DNA of 64,000 nucleotides from Flavonifractor porci (GTDB lineage Bacteria; Bacillota; Clostridia; Oscillospirales; Oscillospiraceae): contig NZ_JBBHLB010000007.1 of assembly GCF_037572415.1 (NCBI RefSeq), forward strand, positions 90,195-154,194. Reading direction: 5' to 3'. Both the position numbers and the translations under genes were made by a program. Shown here piece after piece: positions 34,768 through 44,105 of this stretch (its first letter is position 1; each line of letters opens with the position of its first letter). The notes beneath the pieces were generated by a model. The model was not told where the DNA came from. It searched no databases and saw only the letters and a list, made by a program, of their open reading frames with translations.

Positions 34768-35148
34768 CTATGAAAACGCCGCCAATTTCGCCAGCAGATA
34801 TGCCAGAGAACTATCATAGAAGACGAAATCATCGATCAGTCCGGCATTTTTTGCATCTATGACACGGCTGCATACGGCAGACTGTTCCGGCCTGACCAGA
34901 AGCAGGATCTTGAGGTCCTGTTCAACCTGCCGAAGAGGTTGGCAGATCCCGACCGCCTGATCCATATCCGCCTGATCCACAATATCCAATATCACCACAT
35001 CCGCATGAAAGATATCAACGCCGACCACAGCCTGCGGATAATGGAGCTGGGCCGCCCACAGGAAGTCAAGCTCCGGCTTTGCCTGGATGGCCGCTGACAA
35101 CCCCTGTCCCAGCACCTTATTGGATGATATAAACAGCACTGTTTTCAT
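34768..35148 (-). CDS. Receiver-like protein, orphan (paralog of the 54.1-kb gene)
   Basis: This is a 126-residue protein starting MKTVLFISSNKVLGQGL with AGAGGGTG before the ATG. The alternating strand/helix pattern and length fit a response-regulator receiver fold. VVILDI supplies a possible phospho-acceptor Asp, but the acidic pair normally near the first strand is replaced by ISSN. The C-terminus IDDFVFYDSSLAYLLAKL is nearly shared with the gene at 54145-54531 (IDDFVFYDVSLDYLAASL). It has no output domain. It lies 103 bp after the envelope operon's last clear gene and is probably read from it. Confidence 0.7.
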   Translation of the reverse strand: MKTVLFISSNKVLGQGLSAAIQAKPELDFLWAAQLHYPQAVVGVDIFHADVVILDIVDQADMDQAVGICQPLRQVEQDLKILLLVRPEQSAVCSRVIDAKNAGLIDDFVFYDSSLAYLLAKLAAFS

Positions 35149-35251
35149 GATCGGCACCCTCTATCCAATCCGATAAATACAGATGGTTTTCTGATCGCTC
35201 CCGCCTGCTCCGGCTTCCATGAGCCGAGCCTCCACAGCCGCGCCGCCTGAC

Positions 35252-35821
35252 TCACGCCCAGGGGTCGGCGGACTTGGGGGTACGGACACCGGTGAGCAGG
35301 TATTGCTCCCAGAGGAACCACTTCCCATCGCTGCCCCGCTGTCGGAGTTTGATGGGGCGAGGGCTGTCCGCGCCGCCGCAGGGGATAAACAGTTTCATAT
35401 AGCCCTGCTCCTCACCGGAAACATGGTTGCTTTCCACCCGGATGGTATAGGGCTGGTTGGGTGTGTAATTGTTGTCGGGGGTAGAGCCGGCGAAGTAGGT
35501 GAATGGAAGGTAGGTCTTTCCGTCACGAAAACGGTCGTTTAAGAAGGAGATCTCCTGTCCGTTCAAAGGACGGGGCCCCCGCAGCCAATTCAGCATATCC
35601 GTGCCGATCTGCCGGTCAGCGGCATAGGCGCACAGGGCCAGCACGGTCAGCGCCGCCGTCTGAAAGGGGGTGTCAAGGACCGCCTCCGGGAGAGCCTGTA
35701 GCTGGGCAAGGCTCTCAGGGAGGGCCACGAAGGTAAAGGTTTCCCGCTTGTTTCCAATGGCTGTGGCTGCCGTCGCCGCGGCATCCACGGCGGACTGCTT
35801 TAGCCTGTCAAAAATACTCAT
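35252..35821 (-). CDS. DUF6935-like protein
   Basis: This is a 189-residue protein starting MSIFDRLKQSAVDAAATA, with GAAAGGAG before the ATG; the upstream in-frame region lacks a ribosome site. A short amphipathic N-terminal helix precedes a conserved-looking body: LNWLRGPRPLNGQEISFLNDRF, PFTYFAGSTPDNNYTPNQPY, CGGADSPRPIKLRQ and GKWFLWEQYLLTGVR at the end. I associate this pattern with DUF6935 from memory; the function is unknown. It is cytoplasmic by appearance and is the last clear member of the envelope operon. Confidence 0.75.
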   Translation of the reverse strand: MSIFDRLKQSAVDAAATAATAIGNKRETFTFVALPESLAQLQALPEAVLDTPFQTAALTVLALCAYAADRQIGTDMLNWLRGPRPLNGQEISFLNDRFRDGKTYLPFTYFAGSTPDNNYTPNQPYTIRVESNHVSGEEQGYMKLFIPCGGADSPRPIKLRQRGSDGKWFLWEQYLLTGVRTPKSADPWA

Positions 35822-35870
35822 ACAAATACTCCTTTCACGCCTGTCCCACACTCGTGCGCCTGATGTTCTC

Positions 35871-37007
35871 TCAGCCATAGGCGCGTATCAGATCCATACA
35901 GGTCATGCCCTCGCCAAAAAAGGGTGGACACACACCGGTTTCACGATCCTGCTGGATATGGAGAGATTCGCCGGATGGGTCGATCAGCACCGGGAAGCTG
36001 CCGCTCATGCGGGTGCCCGCGCCGTCCGAGAGGTCCAGATACAGGCAGTCGCCCTCCATACGCCAGATGCCGGAATATGAGTATGCATACTCCTGTCCAT
36101 CCTCCGGCTGATGGTAGAGATCGATGCGTCCGGAATAGTCCGGGTCGCTGTCGCCCCAGCCGAACTCCATGTACCAGTGCTCGCAGGTCCAATTTGTGTA
36201 AGCCAGCCCCCAGTCTGTGGGAGGCAGCCACCAGTCGTCCCCGGACGGCTCCCAGTCCTCGGGGTAGTCCAACCCGGTCACATAGCCCCAGATGCCGAAA
36301 TCCATCAGCATGGGAAGGTAGTTCTCCCCGGTGGGCACGATGGGAATGCCGTATTCATCGGTCAGCGGGAGCCACTTCACCTCCACGCCATCGTTTGTCA
36401 CAAGGACGATCTCCGTGTCCGGTTCATCCCGCCATTGCTCATAATTTACGAATATCAGTACAGGCTGGGCACACTCTTCCCGGTAGAGCACCTCACCCGG
36501 TACAGGCCAAACGCCGTTACCGAGCGATTCCCAGGTGACATGGTTCACGGCAAGGCTGGTATTCTCATCCCGGGGAACGATGCAGAATAAATCACCCCAA
36601 CCTGCGCCGAGGATACATTCGGCCGGTATATGCAGCAGAAACGGCATCGCCTCGACCAATCCGGCACAATTCTCCACCAGCCAGTCCGACAGCGGGGTGG
36701 AGTCCCCCTGCTTCCTGTATCCCAGATAGGCGACCGCGCCGGCGTACTGGTCATCGTATGCCATGGCGTCATACAACAGGTTCAGGGACTCCTCCGCCAA
36801 TTCCGCCTCCGCTGTTTCTTCCCCGCTGCCGGAGAACACACCCACCCTGGAATCTTTTTCTCCCTTGCTGCCGGAAAGGGTGCCCATCGCACCGTCCGTT
36901 TCCGTTTCAACGGGCGGTGTGTCTTCTCCTCCGCAGGCGGACAGGCCAAGGGCCAGTGCCATGCACAAAATCGCCGGGAGAAAGCGGCGCCGGAGCAAAT
37001 TCTTCAT
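35871..37007 (-). CDS. Lipoprotein, paralog of 39562-40767
   Basis: This is a 378-residue protein with lipobox GLSACG after the signal peptide. It has a disordered Thr/Glu/Gly-rich linker and then a globular domain. The sequence shares the pattern PFL-x-I-x(5)-I-x-G ... IVPxDEN ... V-x-W with the lipoprotein encoded at 39562-40767, so the two arose by duplication. There are many Trp/Tyr residues at the C-terminus. No enzymatic motif was seen. The start is MKNLLRRR (GGAGG 7 bp upstream). It is an extracytoplasmic component of the envelope operon. Confidence 0.82.
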   Translation of the reverse strand: MKNLLRRRFLPAILCMALALGLSACGGEDTPPVETETDGAMGTLSGSKGEKDSRVGVFSGSGEETAEAELAEESLNLLYDAMAYDDQYAGAVAYLGYRKQGDSTPLSDWLVENCAGLVEAMPFLLHIPAECILGAGWGDLFCIVPRDENTSLAVNHVTWESLGNGVWPVPGEVLYREECAQPVLIFVNYEQWRDEPDTEIVLVTNDGVEVKWLPLTDEYGIPIVPTGENYLPMLMDFGIWGYVTGLDYPEDWEPSGDDWWLPPTDWGLAYTNWTCEHWYMEFGWGDSDPDYSGRIDLYHQPEDGQEYAYSYSGIWRMEGDCLYLDLSDGAGTRMSGSFPVLIDPSGESLHIQQDRETGVCPPFFGEGMTCMDLIRAYG

Positions 37008-37022
37008 CATCCGGCCTCCTTC

Positions 37023-38339
37023 TCAGAATTTCCCGCTGCGGCCGCTGCCGCCGCCCCCGCTTTCGCTGTAGGTGCTGCCGCCGCTGCCGCCCGAGCTCTC
37101 TTTCTGGATCTTGGTGCGTGTTTCGGTGGTATGGGTGTACCGGTCGTACTGCTTTGTCAGGTGTAAGCCGCCAGCGGTGAGGTACGCATCGGCTTCCGCC
37201 TTTTGATGGACGGACTTCATCTTACGCAGCAGCCACAGGCAAACCGTCCCCGCAGCCAGACAGGAGCATCCTGCTGAAATGACGAACCAGATCCAGTAAG
37301 GACGGCGCACCGGCTTGCCGGCGTCGGCCTTCGTCAGATATTCCTCACAGGCGTCCAAGTAATTGGAAATGCCGCCATACCAGTCGTTTTCCCCAAAATC
37401 GCCCAGGAATTGCTCCTCCAGCTTCTCCTTCCCATATTCATCAAAGGCATACTCGGCGTATTCGCCGTAGACGAACATGGCATAGTTCCGCTCGGCCATG
37501 CTCAGGAGCACGATGATGCCGTCCCGCCCGCTGCCCATACCGAGCTCACTGCCGTGATAGAGCTGATAGGTGACCTCATAGATACTGCCGTTTCCGAATT
37601 CCGTGTAATCATCCACAAGAGCAAAATAAACGCCGCAATCCTGCTTTTGGGAAATAGCTTCGGCCCGAGCCTCCAGCTTTTCCCACTTCTCATAGGGGAG
37701 AAGGTCTGCAGCATCAAATACATACTGCATCGTGACACTGCCCTGCACCGGTTCTTCCAAGCCGGCATCCTCGCCGGAGCCGGCCGGCGGGCAATTTGTG
37801 CGGATGTAATCCTCCGCCGTTTCCGCCATGGCGTCCACTGCCTGGGTCAGCGCCACGGCGCTCATGGTCATGTCCTCGCCGTTCCACGCCCGCGCCGCCA
37901 TATAGGGCTGTACCGCATCGTAGACGGCGTCGGACAATTCCTGGCCGCTGCCCCGCTCATCGCTCAGTCTGGTGTAGACACACCAGTCATTTTCGTCAAC
38001 CATCCTGTAGGTATCCCCATCCTGCGGTTCCAGCAGAATGGTCAGCGTTACGCCCTCCTTGTGCTCGCCATAGCCATAATCATATTCCTCATAGATCCCC
38101 GCGGCGGCGTCGCCAAGTCCGTCATAGCTGTTTTGGGTCAATACATCCACCCGCAGATCAAGGCCCAGCGCCTGGGAGAGCTGGGGGAGGGTCTGTTCTC
38201 CCTGCATGGTCAGTTCCTGCGATCCCAAGGATTCCGTTTCGTCATAGATCACGCCGTACTCCATTGCCGCCATTGCGGGAGTGCAGAGGGACAGCGCCAA
38301 CAGGAACGCCAGCGCGAGAGCAGTATATGCTTTCTTCAT
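37023..38339 (-). CDS. TPM-domain membrane protein
   Basis: This is a 438-residue protein. A signal peptide covers residues 1-25. Two TPM-like domains lie at about 30-175 (YIYDETESLGSQELTMQGE-like start) and 205-325 (YVFDAADLLPYEKWEKLEARA). One transmembrane helix follows at about 350-370 (IWFVISAGCSCLAAGTVCLWL). The cytoplasmic tail ends in a Gly/Ser-rich low-complexity stretch (GGSGGSTYSESGGGGSGRSG), a common feature of TPM proteins. TPM domains have been linked to photosystem II repair and phosphatase activity, and in bacteria to envelope complexes. It sits 19 bp after the zinc-ribbon membrane protein gene. Confidence 0.88.
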   Translation of the reverse strand: MKKAYTALALAFLLALSLCTPAMAAMEYGVIYDETESLGSQELTMQGEQTLPQLSQALGLDLRVDVLTQNSYDGLGDAAAGIYEEYDYGYGEHKEGVTLTILLEPQDGDTYRMVDENDWCVYTRLSDERGSGQELSDAVYDAVQPYMAARAWNGEDMTMSAVALTQAVDAMAETAEDYIRTNCPPAGSGEDAGLEEPVQGSVTMQYVFDAADLLPYEKWEKLEARAEAISQKQDCGVYFALVDDYTEFGNGSIYEVTYQLYHGSELGMGSGRDGIIVLLSMAERNYAMFVYGEYAEYAFDEYGKEKLEEQFLGDFGENDWYGGISNYLDACEEYLTKADAGKPVRRPYWIWFVISAGCSCLAAGTVCLWLLRKMKSVHQKAEADAYLTAGGLHLTKQYDRYTHTTETRTKIQKESSGGSGGSTYSESGGGGSGRSGKF

Positions 38340-38358
38340 ATCCGGTCCGCCTCCTTTC

Positions 38359-39492
38359 TCACGGCAATAGGACCAGCGCCGAACTGATCACAGACAGGGG
38401 GACGGCGATGGCGGCAAACAGCCCCCAGAACTTCCCCCAGCTGACCGGCAGGTCGCCCACCAGCTTTCCGGTCTGTCCATTCATGGCAAAGAGGAAGTCC
38501 TTCCCATGCCACTTGGTATTCAGCATCCAGACGGGCATCAGGGCGTAATGCACCTTGCCCCTGCGCAGGTGAACGCTGCTGTCTCTGAGAACGCAGAGGT
38601 CATAACGCTTCACTGTGCCGCGCAGCGCGGAGGCAAGGGTCCCCTCACAGCGCTGATCCGCCCGCTGCCGGCTCTGTTCCACCGTCACATCGAACTTATC
38701 GGCCAGGAAGCCGGGGAGATACGCGGTGGAAAACGGCTTCAGCTCCTTGTAGTCATAGGGTTCAATGGAGTCCATGTGGCCGTCCGGCATCTTGCTGGAG
38801 GCGTCCACCGGCACCTTCTCAAAGGTGACGGCTCCGGCCCGGTAGACATCGTAGTGTTTCGTCTCCGTGATCTCGTAGTCGCCGGAGCGGTATGTACGGG
38901 AGCGGGCAGCCTCATAATGGGCGTCGCCCTCCGCCTCGCCGTCGAACATCCAGAAGGGAACATAGATCCCCCGGATCTCCTGCACATGATTTTCACCGGT
39001 AAAGCTTTTCGGCAGGAAAAACTTCCCTTTGTAGTGGGACTTGAGGGCCTTTACCGCATCCTCCTTGCTCAGCTTGAACGGAACGATGAAATCCGGCCGC
39101 AGTGCCCCGGAGAACTGGCCCGGCACCACGGTGGGGTTCCCGCAATAGGGGCAGGAGGTCGCCGCCGTGCTCTCCTCGCAGATGAGCTCCGCGCCGCAGC
39201 TGGGGCAGCCGTAGGCCCGCATACCGTCGCCCTCAGCCCCCCAATCCTCGCAAAAGTCAGAGGTGTCCCATGCGCCTCCATCCGCGGCTGGCGCGCTCTG
39301 CCCGGCGCCGCCTTCCTCCGTCGCCTGCTGGGCTTCTGCCGCCTTTTTTTCTTTCTCTGCGTAGAGCGCCTCGATCTCCGCCACATCATAACTGGCGCCG
39401 CAGTATTCGCACTCCAACCGGCCGGACGCACCGGAGAAATGCAGCGGTCCCGTGCAGCTGGGGCATTGATAATTTGTTACCTGTGTTGGCAT
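38359..39492 (-). CDS. Zinc-ribbon membrane protein (PriA-like/TFIIB-type ribbon annotation)
   Basis: This is a 377-residue protein. The first zinc ribbon (YQCPSCTGPLHF ... CEYCGASYD) is at about 8-36. A charged Ala/Glu linker follows. A second ribbon (YGCPSCGAELIC ... CPYCGNPTVVP) is at about 93-122. A large soluble domain contains KSHYKGKFFLP, YVPFWMFDGEA and HYALMPVWML. One C-terminal membrane helix (WGLFAAIAVPLSVISSALVLLP) ends the protein. Such proteins are often mislabelled as replication restart helicase PriA because of the ribbons; no helicase motifs are present. It co-occurs with SPFH and TPM proteins, as here. Confidence 0.85.
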   Translation of the reverse strand: MPTQVTNYQCPSCTGPLHFSGASGRLECEYCGASYDVAEIEALYAEKEKKAAEAQQATEEGGAGQSAPAADGGAWDTSDFCEDWGAEGDGMRAYGCPSCGAELICEESTAATSCPYCGNPTVVPGQFSGALRPDFIVPFKLSKEDAVKALKSHYKGKFFLPKSFTGENHVQEIRGIYVPFWMFDGEAEGDAHYEAARSRTYRSGDYEITETKHYDVYRAGAVTFEKVPVDASSKMPDGHMDSIEPYDYKELKPFSTAYLPGFLADKFDVTVEQSRQRADQRCEGTLASALRGTVKRYDLCVLRDSSVHLRRGKVHYALMPVWMLNTKWHGKDFLFAMNGQTGKLVGDLPVSWGKFWGLFAAIAVPLSVISSALVLLP

Positions 39493-39561
39493 CTGAAATT
39501 CCTCCTTCCCATGCCGGCGCTGTAACGGTCTATACCGAAACAGGCCGTAATCCGCAGAAGA

Positions 39562-40767
39562 TCAGCCGAGCGGGTCGGTGAGCAAGCTGTCCAGCGTCAG
39601 GACGCACAGCTGCGCGTCGTACTTCGGCATAAACGGCAGGCTGACTTCGTTCTCCCCAGCGCCGATCACCATCTCCTCGCCGCTGGGACTCATCAAAATC
39701 GGATAGGTCTCCGAGATATAATACGGGCCGTCTGTGACGCCATAGTTATCACCGCCAACAAGGGACAGGCTGACGGTCACATAACTGGGCCCATCCATGA
39801 CGGATGTGGTCGTCCAGAAACCGCTCCACACCTCTTCCCACGTCGTTTTAGAAGGATCGGCACCCTCGTATTCCCAATACAGTTCGACCGTTCCTCCCAT
39901 CTCATCCTCGGGAAAGAACCACAGGTAGTAATTTGCGATACGGTCCGTATCCCATGCCGCTGCCTGCGTTATCCAGCTGCCGCCAAGCCCGGAGGCATAG
40001 ACGCCGCTCCAGCCGTCTGCCAGCCACGGTGCAAGCTCGGAAGGAACGCCCTGCCAGCCGTATTCCGTAAAGTCGAAGGAGAGGTAGTCTCCATCGTCCG
40101 ATACACAGGGCACAAGGCAGCTCAGCGCGTCAAGGGACGGCCACCATTCGCAGGAGTTCCCGCGGTTGTCAGTGATCCAGACCTGCGTGTCGGTCTCGTA
40201 TGCAACGCCGTCAAGATTTGCAAAGAGCAGCACCGGTTCCCCGTTTTCCGACCGATAGCAGACCTCGGTGTTCTCATAGGTATCGGTGTTCTCATTCCAT
40301 CGCACACGATTGATGGCAACCGTCGCATTTTCATCCAGCGGCACGATACCGTACAGATGGCCTGAACTGCCGATGATGCGGGTTTCGTCGATCTCCGCAA
40401 GGAAGGGATATTCCTCCAGCATGGCCTGGTCTGCCGCTGACAGCCAATCGCCGGCTTTTTCCACATAGCCCAGATAAGCCGCGCCGAACATGGTCTGCGG
40501 AAAAGCCATTCTCTCCCGCAGCCAAACAAGAGATTGTTCCGCTTCCGCGGAGAATCCGGTCGGTGTCGGCTGCATATCCGATCCCCCGGCCCCCGGGCGC
40601 AGCTTTTCCGGCAGTTTCTGATCGGGCATACCAGACAGCGTCTCACCATCGGCGCTTCGATTTGGTTCGTCTGTTCCCGCTTGCTGTTTTTGCGCGCAGG
40701 CACAGAGAGACAGCATCAGAACCAGTATTAGAAAAAATGCGATCACTCGTTTTGATGTCCTTTTCAT
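39562..40767 (-). CDS. Lipoprotein, paralog of 35871-37007
   Basis: This is a 401-residue protein with lipobox LSLCAC. After a disordered linker (up to about 60) comes a domain with LVWLRERMAFPQTMFGAAYL, IIGSSGHLYGIVPLDENATV and the Trp-rich C-terminal half. It is similar in order to the lipoprotein at 35871-37007. The start is MKRTSKR with AAAGGAGC before the ATG. It follows a large hairpin at 40809-40853 that could attenuate expression. The function is unknown. Confidence 0.82.
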   Translation of the reverse strand: MKRTSKRVIAFFLILVLMLSLCACAQKQQAGTDEPNRSADGETLSGMPDQKLPEKLRPGAGGSDMQPTPTGFSAEAEQSLVWLRERMAFPQTMFGAAYLGYVEKAGDWLSAADQAMLEEYPFLAEIDETRIIGSSGHLYGIVPLDENATVAINRVRWNENTDTYENTEVCYRSENGEPVLLFANLDGVAYETDTQVWITDNRGNSCEWWPSLDALSCLVPCVSDDGDYLSFDFTEYGWQGVPSELAPWLADGWSGVYASGLGGSWITQAAAWDTDRIANYYLWFFPEDEMGGTVELYWEYEGADPSKTTWEEVWSGFWTTTSVMDGPSYVTVSLSLVGGDNYGVTDGPYYISETYPILMSPSGEEMVIGAGENEVSLPFMPKYDAQLCVLTLDSLLTDPLG

Positions 40768-40808
40768 AACTGCTCCTTTCAAATGTCACTGCTCCATACC
40801 ATTGCGCA

Positions 40809-40853
40809 AATGGGGATCGCTCCGCCCCAAATGGGGCGGGAACGATCCCCATT
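40809..40853 (-). terminator. Large hairpin inside the envelope operon
   Basis: A two-part stem: AATGGGGATCG / CGATCCCCATT (40809-40819 with 40843-40853) enclosing CCGCCCC / GGGGCGG (40822-40828 with 40833-40839). On the minus strand only TTTG follows, so it looks like a partial terminator or attenuator that reduces, rather than ends, transcription. Confidence 0.5.
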
Positions 40854-40859
40854 CTGGTG

Positions 40860-41870
40860 TCATCCAATGCTGTCCGGCATAGGCTCCTCCGCATCGATCA
40901 GAGGCAGATACCAGCTGTCATAGAGATTGGGCAGATCCTCCTCATCCACGTCCACCCAATAGGTCCCCCACGGGCGCAGGTAGATATCATAGTGGAATGC
41001 ATCTCCGCCGTTTTCGTAATCACCGTCAATGTGGATCATGTCCCCATAGTCCACCAGTCCCGGGTCAACGATCCAGTCCCCGTGCTCCAGCGCAATATCC
41101 GTGAAGGCGCCGCCCTCGGATGTCATGGTGCCATATATGCTGGTCCCATCATCACTGAGGCTGACCGACGCGGAGACCATCGGTTCCGACTTCGTGTAGT
41201 CCTCATCCCAGAGGGTGACAGTGCCCGTGCCGTCCCCGCCGATGTCAATGGCGCCGCAGATGTCCCACCAGGCGCCCTCCATATCCTCGTAATAGCCGGA
41301 GCAGCCGGTCATGATCCACCAGCCGTACCAGTCGCCGTTCCACCAGTCCAGCAGTATATCTCCGGTCCCAGTATCCTGACCTGTACCGCTTCCCGCCGTT
41401 TCCCGGCTGAGTGTGGACGGATCGACGGTGATCTTACCGGTTTTGTCGCCGAATGCCTCCTCAAAGGTCACCTCGACCTTGCTGGTGGTATCCGCCAGCA
41501 CAAAGGCGGTGCGGAGTTCAAGGGTTTCACCCGGCGCGACATCCGTAAATTGACTGTCGATCACCGTGTCGTAGGAGTCGCTGTTCGCAAAGACGGTGGC
41601 GATAGCCAATTCTGCGCCGTTCTGTATCGCTGTTTCAGAGATGGACCAGACATAGGAGCCGCTGTCCTTGCTGTTGTTGGTAAAATCCAGCGTCAGGACC
41701 AGCGCGTCGTTTCCATCTGAGTCCTCCATGATGCTGGCCCCCTTGTAGAGCAGCGCATAGTCCCCGATCTGGAGCGAATTGGATTCTTTCGGGTCGTCCT
41801 TGCCGCAGGCGGCCAGACTGAGCAGCATCGCCGCCGCAAGCAGGACGCAGAATAACCTCGTGCGTTTCAT
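40860..41870 (-). CDS. DUF5067-domain lipoprotein
   Basis: This is a 336-residue protein with lipobox LSLAACG. Residues of about 35-150 match DUF5067 (DYALLYKGASIMEDSDGN, VLTLDFTNNSKDS, TAIQNGAEL), a beta-sandwich domain of Gram-positive extracellular proteins. The C-terminal half is Trp/Gly/Asp rich (DWWNGDWYGWW) and resembles the C-termini of the paired lipoproteins of this operon. The start has GAGGG before the ATG. A large hairpin follows. Confidence 0.85.
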   Translation of the reverse strand: MKRTRLFCVLLAAAMLLSLAACGKDDPKESNSLQIGDYALLYKGASIMEDSDGNDALVLTLDFTNNSKDSGSYVWSISETAIQNGAELAIATVFANSDSYDTVIDSQFTDVAPGETLELRTAFVLADTTSKVEVTFEEAFGDKTGKITVDPSTLSRETAGSGTGQDTGTGDILLDWWNGDWYGWWIMTGCSGYYEDMEGAWWDICGAIDIGGDGTGTVTLWDEDYTKSEPMVSASVSLSDDGTSIYGTMTSEGGAFTDIALEHGDWIVDPGLVDYGDMIHIDGDYENGGDAFHYDIYLRPWGTYWVDVDEEDLPNLYDSWYLPLIDAEEPMPDSIG

Positions 41871-41882
41871 GTCAGGCCCTCC

Positions 41883-43349
41883 TTAAAAGCCACTGAGTTT
41901 GAATGCAACCAGTTCCATTGCGGACTCGTCCGCTCTGTCTTCGGTCATAATGGCAAGGATGCTGCCGTCAGCCAGCTTCGCGCCGCCGCAGAACCAGGGA
42001 TAGTCCGTGCCGAACAGGTCGCCGTCATCCGCCTCGCCGAGATAGGTGCCGTCCTTGGTCCAGAGCACCACCTCACGCATATTTCCGTCCAGGGCCAGAT
42101 AGCCATTTGCGGTCTGCGTAATAAAGGTAATGCTTCCCAGGCCGCCTCCGTCGGAATCTGCCAAAGTCATTTGCAGCGCGCCATTGCTGTCATAGACAAA
42201 CACCTTGTGACCGCTGCCGTCCACGGCAGACCCACAGACATAGATGTGGCTGTCGTCGATCAGCAGATGACTGAGGATATCCACTTCCTGGAATACCATG
42301 GGCTCCGTCTTGAGGGCTCCGCCGGAGAGCGTGATCTTTTCACATTCCGTTCCGGAGAACCAGCTGACGCCCCAGGTCCCGGATGGGTGCATGGTGACGT
42401 GATCCGGGCCCTCATAGGACGCCGTCTGTGCGCCGTCCTTCCAGCTGATCAGCGGCTCCATAAAATTCGCCAGCCAGAGGGTCCCTGTGGTGTCGGCGGA
42501 AATATCCTCATATTCCGCGTCCAGCACAATATCCTCCGCAAAGTTCAGAGATGCGCCGTCGTAATCGAAGCGCTTCAATTCTCCGTCCACCAGAAGGTAA
42601 GCCTGATCTCCTGTGACAGCAGCTGCGTGATTGAAGGTCTCCTTTGTGATGATGCAGTCTGTAATAGGCAGCCACTGGCTGCTGAGCGTGTGCGTACCCA
42701 CCATGACGCTGCGGGGCTGGGCGGAAAAGGGCTCACCCTCCCAGTACCAGGGGCCATCCTCGTTTCCGGTATCCTCCAGATGGATCGTCAGGCCGGAGAG
42801 CAGCTTGTCTACACGCTCATCCTCGTACTCGCCGATGATCTCCATAAATACGGTGGCTCCCGCGCCCTCCACCCGGTTCATATACCGCAGGCAGGGGGAG
42901 CCCCAATAGTTTCCTTCTGCCTTGAGGCAATCGATGCCGCCGACGGGAGTAAGATCATAGGCCTGATCGACTGCATATTCGTACTCGTCAAAGCCGTAGC
43001 TGGTGAGATAGTCCCGGAAGGTATACGGATCTTCCACAGAAACGCGGATCTCCGCATCGACGATGCTTCCATCCTCGCCTTCCTTGGGAAGCGTCAGGAT
43101 GATCTTGGAGGATGTTTCATCGTCATGAAGGTCGTCCTCCTCATAGACCCAGCCGTCCGCCTCATCGTAAGTAAGATCCCACAGATTTGTATGGATCGTT
43201 GTTCCGCTTCCCGCTTCCACAGGAGGCTTTGTCTGCTCGGTTCCTTCCGATGTCGAGCTGGGCTCCGGGTTGTCCTTGCCGCAGGCAGTGAGGCTGAACA
43301 GCATCAGCGCCGCAAGGAACAGGCACGACAGCTTGAACTTGGTTTTCAT
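41883..43349 (-). CDS. Lipoprotein with beta-propeller-like C-terminal half
   Basis: This is a 488-residue protein with lipobox FSLTACG. Residues of about 45-190 contain a segment resembling secreted PsbP/lipoprotein domains (GTTIHTNLWDLTYDEADGW). The rest has repeated strands with Trp-Asp patterns (GTLWLANF, TWGVSWFSG, HIYVCGSAVDG, GYLALDGNMREVVLWTKDG) that look like a six-to-seven-bladed propeller. The start is MKTKFKL with GGAGAATGG upstream; an ATG two codons earlier is too close to the ribosome site. Confidence 0.8.
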   Translation of the reverse strand: MKTKFKLSCLFLAALMLFSLTACGKDNPEPSSTSEGTEQTKPPVEAGSGTTIHTNLWDLTYDEADGWVYEEDDLHDDETSSKIILTLPKEGEDGSIVDAEIRVSVEDPYTFRDYLTSYGFDEYEYAVDQAYDLTPVGGIDCLKAEGNYWGSPCLRYMNRVEGAGATVFMEIIGEYEDERVDKLLSGLTIHLEDTGNEDGPWYWEGEPFSAQPRSVMVGTHTLSSQWLPITDCIITKETFNHAAAVTGDQAYLLVDGELKRFDYDGASLNFAEDIVLDAEYEDISADTTGTLWLANFMEPLISWKDGAQTASYEGPDHVTMHPSGTWGVSWFSGTECEKITLSGGALKTEPMVFQEVDILSHLLIDDSHIYVCGSAVDGSGHKVFVYDSNGALQMTLADSDGGGLGSITFITQTANGYLALDGNMREVVLWTKDGTYLGEADDGDLFGTDYPWFCGGAKLADGSILAIMTEDRADESAMELVAFKLSGF

Positions 43350-43373
43350 GGCCATTCTCCTCTCTGTCCTTTC

Positions 43374-44057
43374 TTATTTTTTGTTGCTGAAAAACGGCGT
43401 CAGCAGCTCGGCTACCTTGCTGATGGGCATGGTCTGCAGGATCACCTTGCCGGGTCCCCGGACAACGGTATTGAAAATACCCTCTCCGCCCAGGAGCATG
43501 TTCTTTGCGCCCTTGACCGCAACCACATCCATGGTGCAGCTCTCCTCCATAGCCGCCAGGTACCCTGTGCTGACCAGAAGCTCCTGTCCGGCGCTCAGGT
43601 CATACTCTGCCGCGTGACCGTCGATCTCAATAAAGGCGATCCCGTTTCCGCTCAGCTTCTGCATGATGAAGCCCTCGCCGCCAAAGATGCCGGAGCCCAG
43701 TTTTTTCTGGAAGTGCATGGACAGCTCCACACCCTCCTCAGAGGCAAGAAACGCGCTTTTCTGCACAATCATGGACCGGCCGGCACTGATGTTCAGAGCC
43801 TTGATGGCCCCGGGAAAGCTGGAAGCGAAGGCGATGAACCCGTCCCCACCCTCTGCGGTGAACTTGTTCTGGAATGCGGAATCACCGGACACCAGCCGCC
43901 CCAGCATCTTCTTCATACCGCCTCCGGTGGTGGTTTCCATTTTCATATTTGGGCTCATCCAGCTCATGCTGCCGCTCTCCGTGATCATGGATTCGCCTGG
44001 GGACAATTCACATACGACGACCGGCAGATTTTCTCCTAAAATTTCATACTTCTTCAT
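43374..44057 (-). CDS. AIM24/TIGR00266-family protein
   Basis: This is a 227-residue protein. It has the family's double-psi/beta-prism style repeats: ESGSMSWMSPNMKM, GGDGFIAFASSFPGAIKALN, EEGVELSMHFQKKLGSGIFGGEGFIMQKL, and TMDVVAVKGAKNMLLGGEGIFNTVVRGPGKV. The length is typical (about 220-260). Bacterial members are cytoplasmic proteins often encoded with SPFH and zinc-ribbon proteins; the function is unknown. Confidence 0.92.
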   Translation of the reverse strand: MKKYEILGENLPVVVCELSPGESMITESGSMSWMSPNMKMETTTGGGMKKMLGRLVSGDSAFQNKFTAEGGDGFIAFASSFPGAIKALNISAGRSMIVQKSAFLASEEGVELSMHFQKKLGSGIFGGEGFIMQKLSGNGIAFIEIDGHAAEYDLSAGQELLVSTGYLAAMEESCTMDVVAVKGAKNMLLGGEGIFNTVVRGPGKVILQTMPISKVAELLTPFFSNKK

Positions 44058-44105
44058 GGTGAAGCTCCTTTCATTTTCGTTGTTTTCTATTGCTCCAAGA
44101 TATTC

